Source: Bimastos eiseni (Eukaryota > Annelida > Clitellata > Crassiclitellata > Lumbricidae). From it: a stretch of DNA of 64,000 bases. The position numbers were made by a program, and so were the translations under genes. The stretch covers positions 5,842,787 through 5,906,786 of the forward strand of contig OY365808.1 of the NCBI GenBank assembly GCA_959347315.1. Reading direction: 5' to 3'. Numbering within the stretch: the stretch's first letter is position 1; every line of letters starts with the position of its first letter. The notes under the pieces are model-generated. The model ran no database searches. It worked only from the letters and a program-made list of their open reading frames with translations, and had not been told where the DNA came from. Positions 1 to 10,380 of this stretch are shown here, piece after piece.

Positions 1-2878
1 AAGATTTCTGGAAAGACTCAAACACTATTATAATCATGTTTAAACCGGCGAATGATGTAGCAAACCGGCGAATGATGTTGCGAACTTGGATACAAGTTTC
101 TACCTTGATTTTGAAGGTGCATGCCATTAAGAACTAGAATGATATTTGGATAGATAAAGTGGGCCGCTACCAAACAACATAGTAAGCTTTACATATCAAG
201 CTATTCACGAAGTTTAAATCCTACAAAGAATCTGGAAATAGAGCCCCATGTTGTGTAGCTTACCGCTGTGTCTCTCAGTAAGTCGAGTTTCTCTCGTTTA
301 GCATTGCCATATTTTTTAAGGGTGCTAGAAGCAAAATAAGAAAGCAACGAGTCTGCAATACGAACACTTGAAACTTATAACATCAACGCATGCAATGATG
401 AGATATTGCACAGTGCCAGTAAGCATCGACGCAATTACCGCAATCTCATATCGGCACAATATTATACAGCTTCCCAATGAATATATTAGGCCTATGAAAC
501 GTACATTTAATTAATAAAGGCCTACAGTTGAACTTCATAACAGCAACGCCTAGATTTAACAACGATAGAGCATGCAATGATGAAATACTGCGCAGTGCTA
601 ATTTTCAACAGTGTCACGTGATGCGCAGTTATATTGTTCGAATTTATTCATAATATTTAAAATAGACAACAATTATATTTGTCATTGAACAATGACACTG
701 ACAATGACAACGTCTTTTATTGCACCCAATGAGAATAACATGGAACAGAAACAGTAAACAGCAAAAAGCTTTAGTTGGGCACAACAGAGGGATAAAACCC
801 AAGTAGGACCTAAGTCCCGTTAGCAGGGCCACCCATGTAATAACCAGCATTTCGGGAGTTGTCGAGATTAGTACCACATAAATAATCTTTTATCATCTCT
901 TAACTAGTTAATTAAGATATGACATATATGAGAACTAGCGTCATCGCAAATGTTATGTTTCAATAAATTCGCAATGCCACACGAAAACTAGTTATCGTAT
1001 GAACTTTCACGGAGCCTTCAATACTGAATATGTGTAAATATCTGGGCCCATGTTTGACTAGGAAGCCCTGATCGGCATTGCAAAGTGTTCATCGTGAAAA
1101 TACTGATCTAGTCACTGAAATAGAAAACAATTATCACGAGCAACATCAAAAACTTTTTGGTGTTAGCTTATTTTCTGATTCTTCATTGGTTTTCTCATCG
1201 TTATTGGATTCAGCTGCTTTCCGTTTCTTTGACATTGTATGAATAATTTAAAGTTAAGTACAGATCTTTGAATGGAATTCGCCTCTTGTCACCAAGAGTC
1301 TCAATGTTTCATGAAACATCAGATGGTTGTAGGTAAGTGCTGATAAGAAATTTCAAGTAGCTGTCGATCTTAGACAGAAAATGACGTCTGTTAGACAGAT
1401 ATATCGTGACGTCACAATAAGGACGTGATGTCATACATTTCATAATTATAGATTGTGTCAGAACTATTATAATATCTATTATGTTGCTAGCTATAATTTA
1501 TTGCAGATTTTAATGATTATTGTACCTGGCATTGCAGTTTTATATATTTTAAAAGAATAAACTCAAAATATAATAATTGTTTATTTGATATCCTACTGTA
1601 TAATTAGCTATAATTTCCTCTGCGAATGTAACTACTTTCTGTACTAAAATTATTGTTGACATTATTTCCCAAGAAATGACTTCTGGCGCTAATTTAGTAG
1701 ACCTTCCTCAGAGCCTTTAGGCCTAAAGCTGCCTTATGAATTAAAAGACGTTGACAATGAGATGAATTTTCTATCTCATCGGAGCAATGCTTCACACTAG
1801 ATCTGTTGTCTTGACTGTTCGTCTCCATCGCTAATTTGCTCCTCGTTTCGAACCCCACCCCTTTTGCCTCTCAGACTTATAATGATTTTGATTATCTTCA
1901 ATGAAAATTGATAATATTTACACGGATTTTAATTATAATCTTTGTGTTTCGCCACAGTAAACGGACAAATTGTATTAGGCCTATATAACACTTTCTTTAT
2001 AATTTTTTTAGTATTTAGGCCTACTAAATAATGGTATCCACTTTGATTCATCATTTGGACGCCTATAACTACCTTGAACTGGTTATCGCTTCTAGTTTGT
2101 CTTTCAGATGATAAACTATGCCGCCCTAGGGTATACCTATGTTTGTAACTGTCTCCTTGTGCCTGTCCGTTCTGCTAACTCTCTCTCTGTGTCCGTCCGT
2201 TCTGCTCTGTCATTTGTATCACTTCGTCCTCAACCTAAACATATAATAAGACTTAATTATCCTAATTCCTTGTTCACCACAGACTGCCTTTCTGTCTTCA
2301 TGGATTGATCTTCTGGTTATTGACCTCATCACTGTTTCATATTAATGCGCCATCGGTTGATGCCTTGTGCACTCTGTATTGGCGCCATGGAAGTTACACA
2401 TTTGAAGCCCTCAATATGTCATGAGACTAATAACTTTTTGGCAGAAGTTTGGAGTCTGCAGACTTGTCCCAACTCTATACGGCTATTGACTTTCGGTTCA
2501 GTTACGCATGCTGTATAGTATCATAAGTCATTGATGAGAAATTGAACCGATGCGATTGTATTATATGTTTTATGCTCTACGGACTGTTAACTGACAAGAT
2601 CCTGCTGAAAAAGTGTGGTCTTTGCAGAAAATGATGATAATTGATACGTGTATGTAATGGAAGGTCAGTCGTCCTATATATATGTTACATTATATGTTGG
2701 TCGTGTTGTCTTATTTTAATCTTCATTTCGCTTGTTCTCGTGTCACGTTCGTGAGGAGCTGTTGACGATGGTTTGATTACTGCACCGTGACAAGCTCGCA
2801 GAACGTTTTTATTATTTTTGTTGTCTCCAGTTTCTCTCGCTGTGTATGATGGTCCCTCTCCCCTGGTGATCTCTTCCC
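1..2878. other. AT-rich non-coding stretch, no gene recognised
   Basis: Only short ORFs with no family resemblance are present. The stretch holds four copies of the palindrome TAGGCCTA (near 488, 1718, 1976 and 2017), discussed as a finding. No RNA gene, transposase or splice-bounded exon could be supported. Confidence 0.6.
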
Positions 2879-2988
2879 ATTCTCTCTCACTCTCTCTTCT
2901 CAAGTTCTCCCTCGAGACTTCTCTTTCTCTCTCTCTCCTCTCTTTTTTTTCTCTCTCTCTCTCTTTATATCTCTCTCTCCGTCTATAT
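2879..2988 (+). repeat. (CT)n-rich low-complexity tract
   Basis: An interrupted run of CT and CTCT units. The open frame across it is a serine/leucine artefact of the repeat and is not a gene. Confidence 0.9.
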
Positions 2989-3071
2989 GTGTATCTTCAT
3001 CTCTTTAGTTATCCCTGTTTCTGTTATCATCACTTTCTATTCTCTATCCCAATAATCTGTACCTCGTGGTA

Positions 3072-3145
3072 CTCGCGAGATAGTCTAGTGGTTGCATTGG
3101 CTACTGGACTATCAACCGAAGGAAGGAGCTTAAAACTCGCCAGAA
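3072..3145 (+). mobile_element. tRNA-derived SINE head, degenerate
   Basis: A box-A-like stretch TAGTCTAGTGGTT is followed at tRNA-like spacing by TGGACTATCAACCGAAGG and a decayed B-box region (GGAGCTTAAAACTC). This is the layout of the Pol III promoter at the head of tRNA-derived SINEs. The body cannot be followed because the complex repeat begins about 25 bp later. A degenerate tRNA pseudogene is the alternative. Confidence 0.5.
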
Positions 3146-3167
3146 ATTAGGTGCTCATTTAAAAGCT

Positions 3168-5848
3168 GATCAATTGCGGGCGTCTCCGCATATTCTTTTC
3201 TATTTACGGTTTTCCGTAAATATCTATACTTGGCTATCTAACGTAGTCATACTTATTCCTCCCGTTTACCAGCAATCTGTTGATTTGCGTGTCTGATCGC
3301 ATGTCAATGTCAATGTTTCCCCGCGTATCTTAACTTGAGTTACTAAACGTAATATATGTAGTTGCGGTGTCCCCGCAGTATGTCTTCTTACGGTCTTTCG
3401 ATAAATATTCTTGTTGGTTACTTATGTCGGTCACACTTACTCCTCTCGTTTTCTAGAAATCTGTTCACTTGTGTGTCTAAGTGCAATATCTTGACTCGCG
3501 GTTTCCCCGCGAGGCTTCTACTTGCGGGACTAGCCGCAGAATTTCTTCTTGTAAATCTAACTACATAATCTTTTCGGGGACTTCCTCGAAAGATCTGTCC
3601 ATGGTTCGTTCTGGTGTGTAAGAGACAGAGTATAATTGCTTCAGAGAAAGTGATTATAATATTACAGGTTTGTGTGAAACACGGAGGTAACGTGGTGACA
3701 CTTACCTCAGGTAGCTGTGAGAGAATCGAGTCTGAGAAACGAAGTTTACGAGAGTTGGTGCATTACCGTTAGTCAGAGCTCTAGGTGACGAGTACAAATA
3801 TCTTCCTACGATGGGAGGAATAAACGCAGCCGATGAGAGTTACAGACATGTGAGAGTCTGGATGATCGAATATTAAAGTATATAACAGATGAAAGCAGGC
3901 CAAGAAATATAGGTGACCGCAGAGGATTCGATCGATAAATACTGGGAAGGCGATCCCATTGGTGCGTTCGACGATTACAAGAAACGGTCGTGACTGGTGC
4001 CGAAGACCTCAATAATTGCGGGTGTTTCCGCATATTCTGTTCCCTGTACGGTTTCGTTAATGTATATACATGACTACCTAACGTGGTCATAGTTACTCTT
4101 AGGGTTTTCCGGCAGCACTTGGGTTGTCGGAGACCGTGGAAGTTCGGGTAGCAGAGATCATTAACATTCAGGTGGCCGTGATAGATGCAGACTATCTAAG
4201 TTCCAGGATTAGCGATGGCGTATAGTCAGAGAGGTCCCAGTGGCTGAGAATGGTACAGACCGTGAATGAGTTCGGGTGGCCGTTCGATAGAAATACCGGG
4301 AAATTCACGAAGGACCCGCTGGAAAATCATGTGGAGGGCGACCACGTTAGAAGAGCACGTTACAAACAAGAGAAAACACTGGTGCCGATTGATACCTTCA
4401 GGTTACAACCGTAGTATGTCTTCTGGATTGTTTTAAGGTCTTTCGATAAATACTCTTCTTTGTTACCTACGTTGGTCATAGGTACTCCTCCCGGTTTCCC
4501 GAAGTCTCAGAATATATTACGGTGTTGGCGGACAGTTTGCAACGCAGAGGACGGTCAATCGCGTGCATGATAACTTATGCGTGTGAGGCCGCTATGCCGC
4601 ACACGGAAATTGTCCAAGAGGCACGTGAATGTCTGGGTTGTCCCTTGTCGTCCGATACCCAAGTATGAAACAGATGAACCCAGACGTGAAAGTCTGGGCA
4701 GTCGGAAATGGACCAAGAGGCACGTGAAAGTCTGGGTAGTCGGAAACTCAGGTTAAAGATAACAAGTAGACCAGTACACAAAGTATTGATCGATGCGTAA
4801 ATATTCATGTTGGCTACCCACGTTGGTCATAGATACTCCTCCCGTTTTCCCGACGTGTATCTACTTGCGTGTCTGATCGAAGTGATCAATACGAGTACGT
4901 TTGGGTAATCGGGTACCCAGGTGAATACATGGTTGTTTGTCGTCACACACAGTTCTGAGAGATGACTAAAGTGCGAGGTCGGGCCCCCTCGTGCGTAGGT
5001 CGGATCGAAGATCTGTGTGAAGATAGCGAAGGTTATAGACAGAAGACCTTCACTATCAGTGTCCGTGAATACCATGCCAGTGTCATTTTTATCGAAGCAG
5101 AATATATCAGTGTTGGTGGGTAACTGCTAACACAGAGGACGGGAACTTAGTCAGTCAAATGTGCATGACAAAATATACGTGTGCGGCCGTTATGCCATAC
5201 ACGGAAATAGATCGAGATATACGTGTTGAGCAGAAGACGTGATAGCTAAGTGTCTAGCATGATATGACGAAGAGCTGTGAGACTGGTGTGTCTAGGACGA
5301 CAGAGTTTAGAGAGTTGAGAACAGTAATGTCTAGGAGTACAAGACGTTGAATTTCTACCAATAATTGTCTAGGCAGATATGACTTAGGGACTTGTTTCAA
5401 GTATATCTGAACCTCGTAACTTAAGAGAACGTTTGGTGTCCCTTATTGGACGATAGTTTCAGAGTCACAAGATGTTGAATGGTACGACATCAGGTAGAGA
5501 GGAAGAAGAGGGTAGTAGCTTGGAAGATAGGCAAGGCGAGAAAGACTTCTGCCGGTATGATTACGAATCCTGTTTTGAGTACGGCCATCCTCAGAACGTT
5601 GCCCATCTGGCGACCGCGGAATATGCAGTCAGACCTCGTGACTAATTTGAACAGTGTTACCTTTCTTGGAGGAGAGGCCCATCCTTAATTTAGCCTGGTG
5701 AGAGCGATCATCCTGGTAGATATAGAGAGCAGCCATTTGGCATTGAGATTTTACAAGAAAATGACTCGGGCGACTCCAGGCGTGTCAGCGAGCTGGGGTC
5801 GACACCGTCCCTTAGCGCAAGGCAGGTGCTCGGGCGGCAGAACGCCAC
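3168..5848. repeat. hairpin-rich complex repeat, copy A (unidentified)
   Basis: This block aligns with 11078-13450 over its length, with indels. Identity by eye is about 90% at the left end and near 99% in 4851-5250. It is dense in short inverted repeats: TGCGG/CCGCA at 3175-3190, a 7-bp stem around TTTT at 3203-3220, TGCGG/CCGCA at 3363-3377, CGCGG/CCGCG near 3497-3511, TGCGG/CCGCA at 3523-3538, a stem near 3571-3590, and CGAGG/CCTCG near 4976-4991. A core containing GGTCATAGATACTCCTCCCG recurs in variants near 3230, 3410, 4070, 4455 and 4800. No transposase, RT or long ORF was found. The minus-strand ORF at 4827-5075 recurs in copy B only because the DNA is conserved. It may be a non-autonomous mobile element, a complex satellite or a structured non-coding locus; the class is not known. 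Confidence 0.75.
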
Positions 5849-7045
5849 ATTAAGATTACGAACGCATTGTCTTTACCTTTAGCCTATGTGTCGATCCTAA
5901 CCAAACGAGTTTGGAAACAACCTAATGGCTTGTTCCCACAAAATAAGATGGAACAGGTGACATGTCCAGATTGGTATCAATAGCTCCCCCCAACCCATGG
6001 CCATTTGAGATTATTAGGCATAGAGACAATATGTTGACACAGTTGCTCAATTTCCTTCTGTCAAAATTGGGTGCAAATTGTGCAATAGGTTACGAAGGAT
6101 GTATTACAAGCGCAGATAGTGTTTACGAGTGTAGACGACGAACGTATTTCAATGCATCACTTCATCTGACAATTTCGCGGCATCTAACCAGACTAACAGT
6201 CCGCCTCCTCGCGTGATTGTGCATTGTTTAGTGACGATAGCTAAGGTCATTCCGTTGTCGTTTGTTCCATTCCAGTTACGAGTTGTGTTAGTCGAATGGC
6301 GTTTTACGATGTTTTCGACACTCGATGCGCTAGCTCAGGTTCCGTGAAAATCCGGCGGCGTCAGGAATTGACCGCCTGTGACGTTCATCGCCATTTCATC
6401 TGAAACAGAGACAATTTCGCTTTGATTAGAGAGGCTTCTGGTGCGATATGGAGAAAAGGAAGGCACACGTTTGCTTTGGTCTACATATAAATGTTGTTTT
6501 GATGTGTTTGGAGGCATTTGACGATGACCATTTTAGATCGTTGTTTCTGCGTTCGCATCAATTCGTCTGGTATTTGGCACTTTGCGTTGATGCATCAAAG
6601 CGGGCGAGCACATGGGACCAATGTTTGTGCCCGTTGGCTCAAAGTCTGTGCCTTGGCCCTCCTATTAGGTCGGTAGGACCGGTGTTTATGTAGAGGGGAA
6701 TGTAAAAACACGCTGAGGATGAAGGTTGACGTATAGCTAAAACCCGACTGACTCATAGGCGCAATATTCGAGACAGAGGGAGCACGAGTGGTACCAGGAC
6801 GTTTGACAGATTCTCTCCGTGGAGGTGAAAGTGGCATTCAAACCGAAGATGAGTGAATTGAACAGAATCGAGTTGCTTGATAGAAAGTTTTTTTTCACTG
6901 AGGCTGTAAGTGCAATTGGGAAATTGGGTTGCACTTGTGTGAGACTGTATGCTGAAAATCTTTAAGTGTGATTTTTGATTTTAGATGTTTCCTTTTATGA
7001 TTTCTCCCTTCTTATGTTCCAATTGTCGCATCTCAAATTATTTTT
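5849..7045. other. non-coding stretch, nothing recognised
   Basis: Several ORFs of 60-84 codons overlap on both strands with no motif. No repeat family seen elsewhere in the window could be identified here. Confidence 0.5.
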
Positions 7046-7049
7046 CTGC

Positions 7050-7640
7050 TTCAAGACAACAGAAACCAGGCGCGTTATTATTTGCTTATTCATTGTGCTA
7101 GAAGACAATATTTCATCTCTACGCACTTCCTTTGTTTCAAAACAATCGTCACCATGTCCACGTATTATATTATACTATTTATCTTTGTTTGAAGACAATC
7201 ATGTATAATACGGTACCATATCTACATGTAGCCTAAGCATAATCTTAGCCTGAAGACAATCGGTGTCATATCTACGTAGTCTCTTTGTTTGACGATAATG
7301 TTTACCATATCTACGTATTATCTTATCTTGAAGACAATCGTTGCGATATTTACGTAATTCCTAAGCTTGAAGACAAATATTTAAACGTATTATCTTAGCT
7401 TGAAGACAATCGCTGTTATATCTCCGTATTATGTTTGTTTGAGAACAATCGCTGCTATAGGCCCTGTCTACATTTGTACGTATTATTTTTGTTTGAAGAC
7501 AATAGTTGGCTATAGCCTACTGTATCAACGTACAATCCATCTTTGAAGAATATCGTTACCATAGCTGCGTATTCTCATTTTTTTTAAACAATCGTTACAA
7601 TACCCACGTATCATCTTTGTTTGAGGATAATCGTGATTAC
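7050..7640 (+). repeat. degenerate tandem repeat, unit about 35-60 bp
   Basis: The phrase TTTGAAGACAATCG, or a variant of it, followed by an ATATCTACGTATTATC-like phrase recurs about 14 times, with GAAGACAAT-like anchors near 7051, 7099, 7137, 7190, 7251, 7291, 7330, 7369, 7402, 7441, 7494, 7544, 7587 and 7622. Spacing is irregular and units differ by many substitutions, so this is an old array. No coding frame runs through it. Confidence 0.75.
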
Positions 7641-8286
7641 TCGGATGTGACTATGTATACATAAACCAGTCAATATTCGGATTATGATGCTCATTTTACT
7701 CAAATCTAAAGCTAAGTTCAACCTAAAAGTTTCTATGTGATCTCTATTGCATCCACATGAGAATTTTCGAATTGATAGGTTTCAGTGTTAGGCCTTATAA
7801 GTGCGATGAAGACGTAGCGTGTGTCATGGAGATCCTTGACAGTCTGAAGAGACCGGCAGGCCGCAACGATTTCTCGGCACGTGGGTCGACATGCATAAGC
7901 GCAACGTAAACAAAGGGATGTCCTGTCTAGGAATCATATTATTTGTGGACTTGTTTAAGGTTTTAATTAAGAGAGCAGAAGGAACCATCTTTGCACAACA
8001 TAATTGCAGAATAAACAACGACAGATGTTATCGATGAATGAGCTGTTACGGAAAAGAACAAGAGGCTTGTTCAATTTATTTCATATATCATTACATTATA
8101 AAATGACTAAAACGAGAAGAAAGGACATTTCTTGGAAAACGCTGAAGTGCAAAAACTAATATCTAAGAATTATGAATTTAGGCTAAATAATATTTATTAA
8201 TTTCTAATGCTTATAAAATATGTCATAAATATGCAACGATGCAGCTCGCTCTGGAGGGGCCTTGTAATTTTATTGTAGGGCCTATT
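7641..8286. other. non-coding stretch, nothing recognised
   Basis: AT-rich sequence between the degenerate tandem repeat and the LINE remnant. No gene or repeat recognised. Confidence 0.5.
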
Positions 8287-8620
8287 TCGTCCAATTGTCT
8301 GTGCCTCAACGCTTCCAAAACGCAATTTTTGTGGCTGCATGAATATGGACCGCAACTAAAAATAGATTGAAAGGCGATATCTGTAGACTACCCTTATCGA
8401 CGTCTGTCCGCAATCTTGGGATTGTTCTTGACCAAGAACTTACCTTTTCTGGACATCTGAATATATTATGTCGTGAGCTTGCCCTTCTAAGTTGCGGCAT
8501 ATGCTGGTAATTTCCCTTCTTATCGCAAGTGCCGCACTTACTCTTGTTCATGCGCTTGTTTGCAGTTGGATTGACTACTGCAATGCTATATATGCTGGCC
8601 TTCCTTTGGGGCGCTTGCAT
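8287..8620 (+). mobile_element. CR1/L2-like LINE reverse transcriptase remnant
   Basis: Conceptual translation on the plus strand, moving between frames, gives phrases typical of the part of CR1/L2-type LINE ORF2 just after the RT palm: CLNASKTQFLWL near 8305-8340, VRNLGIVLDQELTFSGHL near 8407-8460, and a LVHAFV..RIDYCNA..AGLPLGRL-like block near 8540-8615. Frame changes and stops show it is dead. It ends at a (TA)n(GA)n tract. The three blocks in the right order make the assignment secure at the superfamily level; the clade is inference. Confidence 0.8.
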
Positions 8621-8627
8621 ACATATA

Positions 8628-8639
8628 TAATTATATATG

Positions 8640-8686
<47 letters not shown>
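8628..8686 (+). repeat. (TA)n(GA)n compound microsatellite
   Basis: An uninterrupted TA run passes directly into an AG run. The same compound order recurs 0.5 kb downstream. Confidence 0.95.
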
Positions 8687-9109
8687 CCTCCGTAAAAAGA
8701 GATCAGTTACACCATATAATGACTGCGCATCAGTCTATGAGTCTGCTCTTCTGCCGCATCGCATTCTGCACATTCTCAAACTTGAACATCACGTTCATTC
8801 TATTAACCGCCTCGGTCATGTTGTATCTCTGCCCGGATATGTGTATGTCTGCTTAGTTATCTTCTAGTGTCTCTTTGTTGCCGTGTCTCGCAATGAGCAT
8901 GTCTTTCAACGTGTGTGGTCCACTTTGTGACGTCAATTACCTAAAATCCCTTCGGAGTCGATGGCAGATTAGCACTCGGAGAACGCGCAGCGACCGAAGC
9001 ACCTCTATTATCGCCCACATGCTGCGGTGTCAAGCAATCAGAAAATCTTTCTTTTTCAACTGTATACAGCCACAAAAGGAGGCGCCACTGTGCAGCTTCA
9101 GTGTGCTCT
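8687..9109. other. unassigned spacer between twin microsatellites
   Basis: This may be the decayed 3' part of the LINE remnant or a separate repeat. Overlapping short ORFs carry no recognisable motif. Confidence 0.4.
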
Positions 9110-9143
9110 ATACATATATATATACATATATAATATATATATA

Positions 9144-9194
<51 letters not shown>
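9110..9194 (+). repeat. (TA)n(GA)n compound microsatellite, second copy
   Basis: An interrupted TA tract is followed by an AG tract, in the same order and orientation as the one at 8628-8686. Confidence 0.95.
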
Positions 9195-10380
9195 TCACAC
9201 ATTGCTAACGTGAACTCGGTCTGCAAGAATCCAAACATCGTCTAATTGGTTCGTGACGTCAACTATCTGTATACTTCACGTGATAAATAGGCTTTGCAAT
9301 GTGTTGCAATGTCCATGTATATATAGTCTATGGGACAGAGTTGAAAGAAAGACTAGCGGTACTACTTACATAAGTCTATATGCTGCAGGACGGGATGATA
9401 GACAAGAAAGCCGGATTAGACTAAAGAAAACGGAAAAGACATTAGCCAAAGAACTGATAAAAAATACCTCGGGGCATCAGGACCTGAGGAAAGAGCATCG
9501 AAAAATTCTTTCTGCTGCTGAGCATGTTACGGTTTTTTTTGTAGAGATAACCTTTTAAAGTGTGTTTGTTATCTGTATTTAGTATGATCTTGTTCATGAC
9601 TAATAACCACACTATTAAAGCGCAGCGGTTTGCCTAAGTAGTTTCGTAAGTTGATAAAATGAACTTGCAATTGCTTTTCGTGTCAAATTATTCGCTCATG
9701 ATGTCAGCTCCATCGGCAGGCGCTGCCTTAACCAGGTCCGTTAGATCAGGGTCATTCGACTCCTGTCTATCTAAGCTGACGCGATTATACTTTTATAACA
9801 CCTTAGTGATTCCCGATACGTCAGATTCCTTTAGTCGGTCCTACTTTATTAGTTAATTCATAAATTCATATCGCGCTTCTTCAAAAGGATCACTATTATG
9901 TGAGCTGCCCCCGCTGTAGCTCAACTGCTGTGATCTTAATCCGACTGAATTTTTTTATCACGCTCGTTCAACTTTTGCAATCGATATACACTGTGTCCCG
10001 ATGAAAGTGGACCCCAAGAAGTGGGGGTGGAAAAGACATTAGCCAAAGTGTTATAGAGTGTTGTGGCGGACAGGCCACAAGGCTTGAATGAATGACTTAT
10101 TTAAATAATCGGCTCGCCATAGTGTTATTTTACGTCTATTTTTTTACAGTGTTGCGTATAGGAAGGAAGACCGATCGGCGGTTTTTAATTGAGTGCATAG
10201 CTTGCAGACGCATGAATTGGCTTGAGTATAGCCTGACATGCGGTGCATCGCTATATATGTGGAGCAGTGGTTCTGGTACCGCTCCAGGGATCGTTGAGTG
10301 TTGCCATATAAATACGACCTCTAGTGACAGCCGCTCTCGCGGTCAGGCTGGTGCTGCTTTTCGCTGATCTGGTGGGGTGG
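9195..10380. other. non-coding stretch, nothing firmly recognised
   Basis: The 101-codon ORF at 9253-9558 is basic at its C-terminal half but matches no family I recognise. A 19-base phrase, GAAAAGACATTAGCCAAAG, occurs twice, near 9433 and 10030. The phrase TACACTGTGTCCCGATGAAA near 9985 looks like a mariner-type terminus, but no partner was found. Confidence 0.4.

Noticed and set aside
3072..3145. Functional tRNA gene
   Set aside because: Box A is fair, but the B box is degraded and no acceptor stem closes. It fits a SINE head better.
9985..10030. Mariner-type terminus TACACTGTGTCCCGATGAAA
   Set aside because: No inverted partner was found in the window, so an element cannot be delimited.
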